From Gordonia jacobaea (GTDB taxonomy: Bacteria; Actinomycetota; Actinomycetes; Mycobacteriales; Mycobacteriaceae): a DNA stretch of 64,000 bases. Positions within the stretch are counted from its first letter, which is position 1, and the number at the start of each line of letters is the position of its first letter. The position numbers were made by a program, and so were the translations under genes. Location: positions 1 to 64,000 of the forward strand of contig NZ_LDTZ01000025.1 of the NCBI RefSeq assembly GCF_001186365.1, in the 5' to 3' direction. The notes under the pieces are model-generated. The model ran no database searches and was not told where the DNA came from. It was given only the letters and a program-made list of their open reading frames with translations. Shown one piece after another: positions 8,339 through 16,551 of the stretch.

Positions 8339-10417
8339 ATGTCAGCCCCATCCGCGAATACCAGCTCGAGCCAACCGAATCCGTACTATCCGCGTCTGTT
8401 CGAGCCCCTCACCGTCGGTGGGATGACGTTGCGCAATCGCATCGTCATGGGGTCGATGCACACCGGCCTCGAAGACCGCGTGTGGGACACCGACAAGCTG
8501 GGCGCGTACTACGCCGAGCGCGCCCGCGGCGGTGCGGGCCTGATCATCACGGGCGGCTTCGCGGTCAGTCGCACCGGCCAGCTCCTGCCTTTCGCGGGCA
8601 AGATGACCAACGTGCTCGACGCCAAACGGCACCAGCGCGTCACCCGCGCGGTCCACGATGCGGGCGGCAAGATTGCCATGCAACTCCTCCAGGCAGGCCG
8701 CTACGGCTACACGCCGCTGAAAGTTGCTCCGGGAAGCGAGAATTCGCCCATCCACCCGTTCAAGAACCTGCCGATGCCCGAGACCGTCATCCGGCACGTG
8801 ATCCGCTCGTACGGTCAGGCCGCGAAGCTGGCGCGTCAGGCCGGGTACGACGCCGTCGAGATCATGGGCGGCGAGGGCTACCTGGTCAACCAGTTCCTGT
8901 GCCCGCACACCAACGACCGCACCGACAAGTGGGGCGGCTCCACCGAGAACCGGCAACGGTTTCTCGTGGAGGTGATCACCGAGATCCGACGCCGCGTCCC
9001 CCGCGACTTCCCGGTCATCCTTCGGCAGTCGATCGCCGACTTCGTCAAGGGTGGACAGACCTGGGACGAGATCGCCCTCATGGCGCGCAAAGCCGAGGCG
9101 CTCGGCGTCGACGCCATCAACACCGACATCGGATGGCACGAAGCCGGAGTGCCGACCATCGTCACCTCGGTGCCGCGCGCGGCGTTCGTCAAGTTCACCG
9201 AACGACTCCGCGACGAGGTCTCGATCCCGCTCATCGCGAGCAACCGCATCAACACCCCGGAGGTGGCGGAGGAGATACTCGCCCGCGGCCGCGTCGACGC
9301 GGTGTCGATGGCTCGCCCGCTCCTGTCAGACCCCGAGTTCCCGGTGAAGGCCATGACCGGTCGCGCCGACGAGATCAACACCTGCATCGGCTGCAACCAG
9401 GCGTGCCTCGATCACGCGTTCGTCGGGAAGAAGGTGTCGTGCCTGCTCAATCCGCGTGCCGGACGTGAGACCACGCTGACCCTCGGCGCGACACGTCGGG
9501 CACGCAAGGTCGCGGTCATCGGCGCCGGACCGGCCGGACTGTCGGCCGCGGTGACCGCCGCACAACGCGGACACCGGGTCGAGCTCTTCGAGGCCGGCCC
9601 GACGATCGGCGGCCAATTCTCCATCGCCGCAAGGATTCCCGGTAAAGAGGAGTTCGCCGAGACGCTGCGCTACTACACCCGGCAGCTCGAGCTCAACAAC
9701 GTCCGCGTCCATCTCGAACAGCGCGTCGACGCCGAGCACATCATCGCCGAGGGCTTCGACGAGGTGATCGTCGCCACCGGCGTCACCCCACGCATCCCCG
9801 ACATCCCCGGTGTCGATCACCCGATGGTCATGTCGTACGCCGAGGCAGTCCTCGGCCACCGCGAGATCGGCAAGCGTGTCGCGGTGATCGGCGCGGGCGG
9901 CATCGGTTTCGACATCACCGAATTCCTCACCGTCGACGACTCACCCTCCCTCAACCTCAAGGAGTGGGAACAGGAATGGGGAGTCAGCGAAGACCTCGAC
10001 GTTCCCGGCTTCCTCACCACGCCCCGACCGCTTCCCGCGACCCGCGAGGTCTTCCTGGTGCAGCGCAAGCGCGGCAAGCAGGGCAAGACACTCGGCAAGA
10101 CCACCGGGTGGGTGCACCGGGCGAGTGTGAAAATGAAAGGCGTCGAACAGATCTCGGGTGCAACCTACGACAAGATCGACGACGCCGGACTCCACCTGAG
10201 TTTTCACGACGACGACGGCTCGGTCCGTGAGACGCGCCTCCTCGAGGTCGACAACGTGGTCATCTGCGCGGGACAGGAGTCCGTCCGCGACCTCGTCGAC
10301 CCGCTGACCGTGGCGGGCATCCGAACGCATGTCATCGGTGGCGCCGACCTGGCCGCCGAGCTCGACGCCAAGCGCGCGATCCGTCAGGGCACGGAGGTCG
10401 CAGCGGGTATCGAGTAA
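8339..10417 (+). CDS. fadH: 2,4-dienoyl-CoA reductase (NADPH), FadH type
   Basis: A 692-residue flavoenzyme that would reduce 2,4-dienoyl-CoA during beta-oxidation of polyunsaturated fatty acids. An FMN-binding TIM barrel of the old-yellow-enzyme type (about residues 15-370) includes GGEGYLVNQFLCPHTNDR near the active site. It is followed by a 4Fe-4S ligand set in CIGCNQACLDHAFVGKKVSC, an FAD Rossmann motif VAVIGAGPAGLSAA and an NAD(P) motif VAVIGAGGIGFD. Domain order, cluster spacing and length match E. coli FadH (672 aa). The start follows AGGAGAA with good spacing. Co-transcription with padR is likely. Related multidomain oxidoreductases act on other enoates, so the exact substrate is inferred. 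Confidence 0.88.
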   Translation: MSAPSANTSSSQPNPYYPRLFEPLTVGGMTLRNRIVMGSMHTGLEDRVWDTDKLGAYYAERARGGAGLIITGGFAVSRTGQLLPFAGKMTNVLDAKRHQRVTRAVHDAGGKIAMQLLQAGRYGYTPLKVAPGSENSPIHPFKNLPMPETVIRHVIRSYGQAAKLARQAGYDAVEIMGGEGYLVNQFLCPHTNDRTDKWGGSTENRQRFLVEVITEIRRRVPRDFPVILRQSIADFVKGGQTWDEIALMARKAEALGVDAINTDIGWHEAGVPTIVTSVPRAAFVKFTERLRDEVSIPLIASNRINTPEVAEEILARGRVDAVSMARPLLSDPEFPVKAMTGRADEINTCIGCNQACLDHAFVGKKVSCLLNPRAGRETTLTLGATRRARKVAVIGAGPAGLSAAVTAAQRGHRVELFEAGPTIGGQFSIAARIPGKEEFAETLRYYTRQLELNNVRVHLEQRVDAEHIIAEGFDEVIVATGVTPRIPDIPGVDHPMVMSYAEAVLGHREIGKRVAVIGAGGIGFDITEFLTVDDSPSLNLKEWEQEWGVSEDLDVPGFLTTPRPLPATREVFLVQRKRGKQGKTLGKTTGWVHRASVKMKGVEQISGATYDKIDDAGLHLSFHDDDGSVRETRLLEVDNVVICAGQESVRDLVDPLTVAGIRTHVIGGADLAAELDAKRAIRQGTEVAAGIE

Positions 10418-10517
10418 ACCGCTACCAATCGATCGACACCCAGACCGATTCGACGTACGCGCGGCCGCAAAACTGACAAGCTGTGTGGGTCGCACGTCCG
10501 TCGATCGAAGGAGTGGC

Positions 10518-11027
10518 ATGGCGTCTCCGTTTGCCGAGCGTCGCTGGGGCTCGACGTCTAGTCCGCTGCGCGGCCCCATGACCGCTCTCGCGAAGACGAG
10601 CGTCGGCTCGTGGGTGGTGCGTCGATCGGCCGGTGTCGACCGGCGTGTCCTGCATGCCTCGAAGGGTCGGTTCACGGTGCTGGGACCGATCGGGGCTCCG
10701 ACGCTGCTGTTGACGACCACCGGCGCAAAGTCTGGACTGTCGCGAACATCGCCGCTGCTCTACGCCCGCGACGGCGACGACATCTTCGTCGTCGGGTCCA
10801 ATTTCGGCCAGGAACGCCATCCCGCCTGGACGGCCAATCTCCTCGCCAACCCCGCCTGCACGGTCAACACGGCAGGCGTCGAGGTCGACGCCGTCGCGAC
10901 GCTTCTCGACGGCCCCGAGCGCGAACGGATCTACCGCCTCTTCGAGAGCGACGTCACCGACGTGTACTCGGTCTACCGCGATCGCACCGATCGCGAGATC
11001 AGGGTGTTCCGGCTCTCGGCGAGCTGA
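10518..11027 (+). CDS. Deazaflavin (F420)-dependent nitroreductase family protein
   Basis: A 169-residue protein of the Ddn/DUF385 family, split-barrel proteins that bind coenzyme F420 and reduce quinones or nitro compounds in mycobacteria and relatives. Family marks are LLTTTGAKSGLSRTSPLLY (about residues 61-79) and VGSNFGQERHPAWTANLLAN. The ATG follows GAAGGAG (10507-10513) at normal spacing; the upstream open frame is ignored. It stands alone between fadH and the SDR gene. Substrate and cofactor redox role are inferred from family. Confidence 0.85.
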   Translation: MASPFAERRWGSTSSPLRGPMTALAKTSVGSWVVRRSAGVDRRVLHASKGRFTVLGPIGAPTLLLTTTGAKSGLSRTSPLLYARDGDDIFVVGSNFGQERHPAWTANLLANPACTVNTAGVEVDAVATLLDGPERERIYRLFESDVTDVYSVYRDRTDREIRVFRLSAS

Positions 11028-11081
11028 CCGGCGCACAGCCACGCGACCAGTTCGCGATCGAGCCACTCCGGCGGCGCTACC

Positions 11082-11900
11082 ATGACCGCCATGCCCATTG
11101 CGTCTCCTGTCGTGTCCGCGCGTGCCGTCGTCACCGGCGCGTCCTCCGGAATCGGAATGGAACTCGCCCGCGAACTCGCCCGTCGTGGACACTCGTTGAT
11201 CGTCGTGGCGCGTCGCGGAGACATCCTCGAAGAGCTCGCAGTCGAGCTGCGCACGCAACACGACGTGCAGGTCGAGGTGCGACCGAGCGACCTGTCGGAT
11301 CCGACTGCCGTCGAGATCCTCTCCGCAGAACTCGCCCAGCGTGAGGTCTCGGTACTCTGCAACAACGCGGGCATCGCCACCTTCGGTCCGGTCGCCGAGC
11401 TCGACGCCGACTACGAGCGCGCCCAGGTCCGGCTCAACGTCAACGCCGTGCATGACCTGACCCTCGCGGTGCTCCCCCAGATGGTTGCTCGCGGCTCGGG
11501 CGGCATCCTCATGGTCGGCTCGGCAGCTGGCAACATGCCGATCCCCAACAACGCCACCTACGCGGCGTCGAAAGCCTTCGTGAACACCTTCAGCGAGTCG
11601 CTGCGTGGCGAGGTCGGCGGTTCGGGTGTCCACGTCACCCTGCTCGCGCCAGGACCTGTCCGTACTCAGACACCGGACCCCGAGGACGCGTCGATCGTCG
11701 ACAAGATGGTGCCGGGCTTTCTGTGGCACGACAGCGCGGAGGTCGCCAAGATGAGCCTGGATGCCCTGGAGCACAACAAGATGCGCGTTGTGCCCGGAAC
11801 GCTGTCGAAGGCAATGTCGGTCGCGGGCGGATACAGTCCGCGAGCGCTCGTCGCTCCCATCGTCGGCACGTTCTACAAGCGACTCGGGCCAGAGTCCTAG
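11082..11900 (+). CDS. Short-chain dehydrogenase/reductase
   Basis: A 272-residue classical SDR. The NAD(P) motif TGASSGIG, the NNAG structural motif, the catalytic Ser (MVGSAAG) and YAASK with catalytic Tyr and Lys are all visible. The C-terminal ~50 residues resemble mycobacterial SDRs of lipid metabolism, but the substrate is not readable. TACCAT at 11078-11083 would place the transcription start on the second ATG (11091), so a leaderless 269-residue form is the likelier product. The deformylase gene starts 8 bp after the stop, so the two probably form an operon. Confidence 0.88.
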   Translation: MTAMPIASPVVSARAVVTGASSGIGMELARELARRGHSLIVVARRGDILEELAVELRTQHDVQVEVRPSDLSDPTAVEILSAELAQREVSVLCNNAGIATFGPVAELDADYERAQVRLNVNAVHDLTLAVLPQMVARGSGGILMVGSAAGNMPIPNNATYAASKAFVNTFSESLRGEVGGSGVHVTLLAPGPVRTQTPDPEDASIVDKMVPGFLWHDSAEVAKMSLDALEHNKMRVVPGTLSKAMSVAGGYSPRALVAPIVGTFYKRLGPES

Positions 11901-11908
11901 GAACCCCG

Positions 11909-12496
11909 ATGCCACTCGAAGAATTGCTCCGCATCGGTACGACGCGCCCGATCGTGCGGTGGGGCGACCCTGTCCTGCATACGCCTGCCCGTCCGGTGAC
12001 AGACTTCGACGACGAGCTGCAGCATCTGATCGCCGACATGTTCGCCACCAATACCGCGGCACCGGGTGCGGGTCTTGCCGCGGCCCAGATCAGCGTCGAC
12101 CTCGCGGTATTCGTGTACGACTGCGGCGACGAGACAGGCAGGCGACGTACGGGCGTGATCTGCAATCCCGAGCTCGAACTCCCTGAGGGCCGCGACAGGG
12201 AACTCGCGACGCTGGGCGAGGGATGTCTCTCGCTGCCGGGTGCCCATGAGGATCTCGCCCGTCCGAAGGTCGCGACGTGTCGAGGCGTCGACCAATTCGG
12301 CCAACCGGTCACCGTGACAGCGGGCGGGATACTCGGCCGCTGTCTACAGCACGAGACCGACCACACGCGCGGCATGGTGTTCGGCGATCGCCTGACCGCC
12401 AAGGCTCGCAAACGACTCTTCCGCGATGCCGGTGAGGTTACCGATCGGTATCCCGACGACTGGCCCGTGTCGCCGATGGTGTCCGGCTCGCGATGA
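11909..12496 (+). CDS. def: Peptide deformylase
   Basis: A 195-residue metalloenzyme that removes the formyl group from the N-terminal Met of new proteins. All three motifs are present: GAGLAAAQ (GxGxAAxQ, with Ala where Pro is common), EGCLS carrying the metal-binding Cys, and QHETDH with two metal-binding His and the catalytic Glu. Length is normal. It begins 8 bp after the SDR gene with no strong Shine-Dalgarno, which suggests translational coupling. No fmt neighbour is present, so this may be a secondary deformylase. Confidence 0.92.
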   Translation: MPLEELLRIGTTRPIVRWGDPVLHTPARPVTDFDDELQHLIADMFATNTAAPGAGLAAAQISVDLAVFVYDCGDETGRRRTGVICNPELELPEGRDRELATLGEGCLSLPGAHEDLARPKVATCRGVDQFGQPVTVTAGGILGRCLQHETDHTRGMVFGDRLTAKARKRLFRDAGEVTDRYPDDWPVSPMVSGSR

Positions 12497-12559
12497 CCGG
12501 CTCTGCCTTCAGCGGGACAATTCAGGATTCTGATAGTTAGCCAAATCACACAGTGCTAG

Positions 12560-12606
12560 TTTCTGAGAACTTACTCACAGGTAGGTGCTGGCTCGTTCTC
12601 AGGAGG
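12560..12606 (+). promoter_or_regulatory. Hairpin able to mask the Shine-Dalgarno of the next gene
   Basis: TTTCTGAGAAC (12560-12570) can pair with GTTCTCAGGAG (12595-12605): eight Watson-Crick pairs plus U-G, U-A and U-G, with a 24-nt loop. The paired strand includes five of the six bases of the AGGAGG ribosome site (12601-12606) of the gene starting at 12611. This geometry would make translation depend on melting or refolding. Confidence 0.5.
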
Positions 12607-12610
12607 TCTC

Positions 12611-13261
12611 ATGCGTCGCTTCACCCGTCTACGTCGGACAGTCATCACGGCCGCAACGCTATCCGCAACTGCCGCAGCCGTTTTCGCCACTTCCGTACAC
12701 GCGGAGGCGGCCCCTTCGCTCTACATCAACCACAAGCACACCACGGTGACCACTCACCTCAAGAATCTCGGCGTCGACGTGGTCTTCACAACCACAGAGC
12801 GGACGAAAGCCGAGTCGATGCCACCGTTCGCGCTGGAATCCAAGATCGAGCCGGCACAGACACGTGCCGCATGGAGACTGGCCGACCTACGCATCGCGAC
12901 GCTGCAGATCAAGATGATCCCCGACGGACCAGCGACCGGAAACGCCACGCCGACGGGCCAGGGACCGATGGACGTCAAGGTCACTCAGAAGCTCGACATT
13001 CAGATCCAGCGGATCGAACCTCTCGGCATCAAGGAGTTCAATCTCGTCGGGGCTCCGTGTACGACGAGCACCCCTGCTGAACTGGAGTTGACCGGCCAGA
13101 TCCCCTTCTCCGAGGACGAGGGCACCGACTTCTTCGCGCCCCTCACCCTCAAGGGCGATCTGACCATCCCACCGCTGGCAGGCTGCGGCGCGCTCACGCC
13201 GCTGCTCAATCCCATCGCGTCCGGCCCGGGCAATGCGGTGACGGTCGAACTGAAGGAGTGA
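12611..13261 (+). CDS. Secreted protein of unknown function
   Basis: A 216-residue precursor with a clear Sec signal peptide: RRFTRLRR positive region, a hydrophobic Ala/Thr core, and probable cleavage after SVHAEA (around residue 34). The mature part is about 180 residues, beta-rich in appearance, with two Cys (APC and AGCGA) that could form a disulfide. Secreted proteins of this size and layout occur in Gordonia and Rhodococcus, but I cannot name a family or activity. AGGAGG lies 4 nt before ATG and is part of a possible inhibitory hairpin. It runs tail-to-tail with the HerA-like ATPase gene. Confidence 0.8.
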   Translation: MRRFTRLRRTVITAATLSATAAAVFATSVHAEAAPSLYINHKHTTVTTHLKNLGVDVVFTTTERTKAESMPPFALESKIEPAQTRAAWRLADLRIATLQIKMIPDGPATGNATPTGQGPMDVKVTQKLDIQIQRIEPLGIKEFNLVGAPCTTSTPAELELTGQIPFSEDEGTDFFAPLTLKGDLTIPPLAGCGALTPLLNPIASGPGNAVTVELKE

Positions 13262-13270
13262 CGCTCAGGC

Positions 13271-13308
13271 GGTGCCGGGCGTCCTCAGCGTCGACGACGC
13301 CCGGTACC
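13271..13308. terminator. Hairpin between convergent genes
   Basis: GGTGCCGGGCGTC (13271-13283) pairs with GACGCCCGGTACC (13296-13308), 13 pairs with one G-U, across a 12-nt loop. It sits just after the secreted-protein stop and over the last codons of the opposite ATPase gene. There is no T-run, so it would be an I-shaped terminator of the kind common in actinobacteria, possibly working both ways. Confidence 0.6.
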
Positions 13309-14862
13309 GAAGATGGCTCGGCTGAACTCGCGGCCGGCCTGGCTGGCAGCGTTACGTAAGAAGCTCTGCATCGGCTGGCTCGTCAGGATTTCGGTGATCA
13401 TGCCTGGCTCTTCGGGCGCGGGAGCAGGCACAGGTGCCGGCGTCGGCGCTGGTGCCTGTGCGGGCGGAGTCGGTGCCGGGGCGTCGGGTGACTCGCCCGG
13501 CGAGAGCATCTTCGCGGCGAGCTTCTCGTATGCCGACTCGTTGTCGACCGCCGTGCCGTAGGTCTGATAGAGCGGGCTCGCCTTCGCCGCTGCCGTGATC
13601 TCTTCTGCCGCAACAGCTTCCATCGACGACCGGGGCGCACGAATGACCGTCCAGGCGACCGGCGTCGGCGCACCCTTCTCCGACAGCACGGTCACGATCG
13701 CCTCGCCGGTCCCCAGAGACGTCAGTGCCTGATCGAGCTTGTAGACGTCCGATACCGGATAGGTCTTGACCGTCTTGCTGAGTGCCTTCTGATCGTCGGG
13801 GGTGAATGCGCGCAGCGCGTGCTGGACTCGCGCGCCCAATTGGGACAGCACGTCGTTGGGAATGTCGGTCGGCAACTGCGAACAGAAGAACACACCGACA
13901 CCCTTGGACCGGATCAACTTGACCGTCTGCACCACCTGGCCGATAAAGGCTTTCGACGCGCCGTTGAACAGCAGATGCGACTCGTCGAAGATGAAGACGA
14001 GCTTGGGCTTGTCGACGTCGCCCACCTCGGGCAGGAACTCGAACAGGTCGGCCAGGATCCACATGAGGAACGTGGAGAACAGCACCGGGTTGGCGGCTTG
14101 GTCTCCCAGCTCGAACAGTGTGATGATGCCGCGGCCATCCGGCGCGAGCCGCAGCAGGTCCTTCGGATTGAGCTCGGGCTCACCGAAGAACGTATCGCCG
14201 CCTGCCGCTTCGAGATTCGTCAGTGCACGCAGAATGACTCCTGCGGTCTGCGTGGAGACGCCGCCGATCGCCTTGAGTTCTGGCTTACCCTCGTCGCTGG
14301 TCAGGTAGGCGATCACCGACCGGATGTCTTTGAGGTCGAGCAGGGCCAGCCCGTTCTTGTCGGCCCAGTGGAAGATCAGGCCCAGCGTCGATTCCTGAGT
14401 TTCGTTGAGTCCCAACACCTTGCTGAGCAGAATCGGCCCGAAGGCAGTGATGGTCGCGCGTATCGGCACCCCGATCCCCTGCGATCCGAGTGACACGAAC
14501 TCGACCGGGTACGCCGTCGGCGACCAGTCGTCGCCGGTCTGTGACGCCCGTGAGGTGATCCTGTCGTTGGACACCCCCGGTCGGCTCAGCCCCGACAGGT
14601 CGCCCTTGATGTCGGCCATCACAACCGGAACGCCGTTGGCCGACAACTGTTCTGCGATGAGCTGCAAGGTTTTTGTCTTACCCGTGCCCGTCGCCCCGGC
14701 CACCAACCCGTGACGGTTCATCATCGCCAGCGGGATACGAACCTTGGCTGTCGGATCGACCTGGCCGTCGACCGATACCGTGCCGAGTTCAAGCGCAGTC
14801 GAATCGAACTGGTAGCCCTGCGCGATCGTCTGGGCGGCCTGGGTGGGATCGGTCACGAACAT
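13285..14862 (-). CDS. HerA-like ATPase, DUF853 (YjgR family)
   Basis: A 525-residue P-loop ATPase of the HerA/FtsK branch, similar in length to E. coli YjgR (500 aa), whose cellular role is unsettled. Walker A is GATGTGKTKTLQ near residue 60 and Walker B is KLVFIFDESHLLF; QLGARVQHALRAFTPDDQKAL is a conserved stretch of the family. A Pro/Ala-rich low-complexity linker (about residues 455-490) precedes a short basic tail ending GRRRR. GGAAGGAC just upstream fixes Met 14862 rather than an earlier frame start. No nuclease partner (NurA) is adjacent, so it is not an obvious HerA-NurA system. Confidence 0.88.
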   Translation of the reverse strand: MFVTDPTQAAQTIAQGYQFDSTALELGTVSVDGQVDPTAKVRIPLAMMNRHGLVAGATGTGKTKTLQLIAEQLSANGVPVVMADIKGDLSGLSRPGVSNDRITSRASQTGDDWSPTAYPVEFVSLGSQGIGVPIRATITAFGPILLSKVLGLNETQESTLGLIFHWADKNGLALLDLKDIRSVIAYLTSDEGKPELKAIGGVSTQTAGVILRALTNLEAAGGDTFFGEPELNPKDLLRLAPDGRGIITLFELGDQAANPVLFSTFLMWILADLFEFLPEVGDVDKPKLVFIFDESHLLFNGASKAFIGQVVQTVKLIRSKGVGVFFCSQLPTDIPNDVLSQLGARVQHALRAFTPDDQKALSKTVKTYPVSDVYKLDQALTSLGTGEAIVTVLSEKGAPTPVAWTVIRAPRSSMEAVAAEEITAAAKASPLYQTYGTAVDNESAYEKLAAKMLSPGESPDAPAPTPPAQAPAPTPAPVPAPAPEEPGMITEILTSQPMQSFLRNAASQAGREFSRAIFGTGRRRR

Positions 14863-14956
14863 GTCCTTCCGGCGGTTGATTGACTGAGCACGACACCGGT
14901 CCAAGCACTGGCAGTCGGTGCACTACAGCAAACAATAGCCGTGGAACGCCGCCCGC

Positions 14957-14962
14957 TAAGGT
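14957..14962 (+). promoter_or_regulatory. -10 element (TAAGGT) for leaderless orn
   Basis: TAAGGT ends 6 nt before the GTG start of orn, placing the transcription start on or beside the first codon. No Shine-Dalgarno intervenes. Confidence 0.55.
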
Positions 14963-14968
14963 TGATGC

Positions 14969-15568
14969 GTGCAGGACAAACTGGTGTGGATCGATTGCGA
15001 AATGACCGGCCTCGATCTCGAGAAGGACAAACTGATCGAGATCGCCGCCCTCGTCACCGATAGTGAGCTCAATATTCTGGGCGACGGCGTCGACGTGGTC
15101 ATCCACGCCGACGACGCCGACCTCGAGTCAATGCCCGACGTCGTGACCAAAATGCACGCCGACTCGGGGCTGACCGAAGAAGTCCGACGCTCGACCATCA
15201 CAGTCCCGGAGGCCGAGGCGATGGTCCTCGACTACATCCGCGCGCACGTGACGACCGCGGGCGCAGTCCCCCTCGCAGGCAACTCCATCGCGACCGATCG
15301 GGGCTTCATCGCTCGGGACATGCCGGAACTCGACGCCTACCTGCACTACCGCATGGTCGACGTCAGCTCGATCAAAGAACTCACTCGACGCTGGTACCCG
15401 CGCATCTACTTCAATCAGCCCGAGAAGGGCCTCGCGCACCGTGCCCTCGCCGACATCCGCGAGTCCATCCGCGAACTCCGGTATTACCGCGCTGCGGCCT
15501 TCGTCCCCGACCCAGGCCCCGACGTCGATACCCTCGCGACGATCGTCAAAGACCTCGGACCGGCCTGA
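14969..15568 (+). CDS. orn: Oligoribonuclease
   Basis: A 199-residue 3'-5' exonuclease that degrades RNA dinucleotides and pGpG in the cytoplasm. DEDDh-family residues are visible: Asp and Glu in [10 protein letters not shown], the Asp in [18 protein letters not shown], and His/Asp in [14 protein letters not shown]. Length and order match actinobacterial Orn. The start is GTG, giving [14 protein letters not shown]. tRNA-His follows about 100 bp downstream, an arrangement also known in mycobacteria. Confidence 0.96.
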   Translation: MQDKLVWIDCEMTGLDLEKDKLIEIAALVTDSELNILGDGVDVVIHADDADLESMPDVVTKMHADSGLTEEVRRSTITVPEAEAMVLDYIRAHVTTAGAVPLAGNSIATDRGFIARDMPELDAYLHYRMVDVSSIKELTRRWYPRIYFNQPEKGLAHRALADIRESIRELRYYRAAAFVPDPGPDVDTLATIVKDLGPA

Positions 15569-15670
15569 ACGCACAGGTCAGTCAACCGATTGGAGTTCGG
15601 AGCGTCCGAACCGCTAGAGTATGACCTTGGCTCTGGGACCCAGTGTTCTTCCTGGGTTTCCGATGCCGAT

Positions 15671-15747
15671 GGTGAGCGTAGTTCAGTTGGTAGAGCACCA
15701 GGTTGTGATCCTGGCTGTCGCGGGTTCGAGTCCCGTCGCTCACCCCA
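15671..15747 (+). tRNA. tRNA-His (GTG)
   Basis: Full cloverleaf: acceptor GTGAGCG/CGCTCAC, D arm, anticodon arm CCAGG-TTGTGAT-CCTGG with anticodon GTG, T arm with GGTTCGAGTCC, discriminator C and encoded CCA. The extra 5' G (15671), opposite the C discriminator, is the tRNA-His identity base. Confidence 0.97.
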
Positions 15748-15751
15748 AAAG

Positions 15752-15807
15752 AACGAGGTTCAGACCTGCGACAGGGAAATCCCTGTCCGGGTTTGGACCT
15801 CGTTTTT
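15752..15807 (+). terminator. Rho-independent terminator after tRNA-His
   Basis: A two-tier hairpin: outer arms AACGAGGTTCAGACC and GGTTTGGACCTCGTT (two G-U pairs) enclose an inner GACAGGGA/TCCCTGTC hairpin. It is followed by a T run at 15802-15806. It begins 5 nt after the tRNA CCA. Confidence 0.9.
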
Positions 15808-15884
15808 CGTTTCTGCGACTTCGGCGGATCTCGGCGCCAGCCGTGCCAGAGACCAAATCAAGCACCCGTGTACGAGTATCCGGC

Positions 15885-15915
15885 TATGCTAACCCGTATC
15901 TCCCCGTACGAGATA
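15885..15915 (+). promoter_or_regulatory. Promoter and candidate operator of the TetR/two-component cluster
   Basis: TATGCT (15885-15890) fits a -10. TATCTC-N7-GAGATA (15897-15915) is a perfect inverted repeat placed at the expected transcription start. A similar half-site TACGAGTATC occurs at 15871-15880. This layout suits autorepression by the TetR protein encoded 14 bp further on. Confidence 0.5.
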
Positions 15916-15928
15916 GGAGTTGGTCTAC

Positions 15929-16546
15929 ATGAGCGCGACGGACCACACCGGTGCTGCGACGAGCAGGGAAGGCCGTCCCAGCAACCAACGCGCCGATGCC
16001 CAACGCAACCGCGGCGCGATCTTAATGGCCACTCCCATCGCTCTCCGTAAGAATCCCGACGCTTCCATCGCAGACATCGCAGCCGAAGCCGGTGTCGGCC
16101 GGATGACCCTCTATGGGCACTTCAAGACCCGCGCGGAGCTCATCGAGGCGGCCGTGGTCGAGAGTCTGAAGCGAGGCGACGACGTTCTCTCCGAAGTGCC
16201 GCTCGACGACGATCCCGCCGAGGCCCTCGGCCGCCTCGTCGAATCCAGTTGGACACTCGTCGATCAGGCCCGTGGTCTCCTCGCCGCCGCCCAGAAGGAA
16301 CTGCCTGCTGCTCGAATCCGCGAGCTGCACGAGACGGTTGAAGCACGCATGCGCAACCTGCTGGAAAGAGGGCAGCGAGAAGGCAGGTTCCGGGATGACC
16401 TGCCGGTGAGCTGGCTGCTGACCACCACCCACGTCGTCATCAACGCCGCCGCCGATGAGATCACCGCCGGCAGGCTTGATCCCTCGGACGCGGCTCGTTT
16501 CATCAATGCCATCCTTCAACCCGCATTTGCCCCACCAGCGGACTGA
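15929..16546 (+). CDS. TetR-family transcriptional regulator
   Basis: A 205-residue TetR regulator. The N-terminal helix-turn-helix covers about residues 20-70 (ASIADIAAEAGVGRMTLYGHFKTRAELIEA); the rest is a ligand-binding helical domain. ATG 15929 is preceded by AGGAG at slightly long spacing; TTG 15920 in the same frame is less likely. The histidine kinase gene starts 6 bp after its stop, so TetR, kinase and response regulator form one transcription unit, an uncommon combination. Confidence 0.9.
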   Translation: MSATDHTGAATSREGRPSNQRADAQRNRGAILMATPIALRKNPDASIADIAAEAGVGRMTLYGHFKTRAELIEAAVVESLKRGDDVLSEVPLDDDPAEALGRLVESSWTLVDQARGLLAAAQKELPAARIRELHETVEARMRNLLERGQREGRFRDDLPVSWLLTTTHVVINAAADEITAGRLDPSDAARFINAILQPAFAPPAD

Positions 16547-16551
16547 CGATC

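Noticed and set aside
10422..12062. 546-residue minus-strand frame over nitroreductase, SDR and deformylase
   Set aside because: It crosses three well-supported + strand genes and their intergenic gaps; low-complexity Arg/Asp content.
13285..14862. HerA-NurA or HerA-Sir2 defence pair
   Set aside because: The ATPase is the DUF853/YjgR branch with no NurA, DUF4297 or Sir2 gene beside it; its neighbours are orn and a secreted protein gene.
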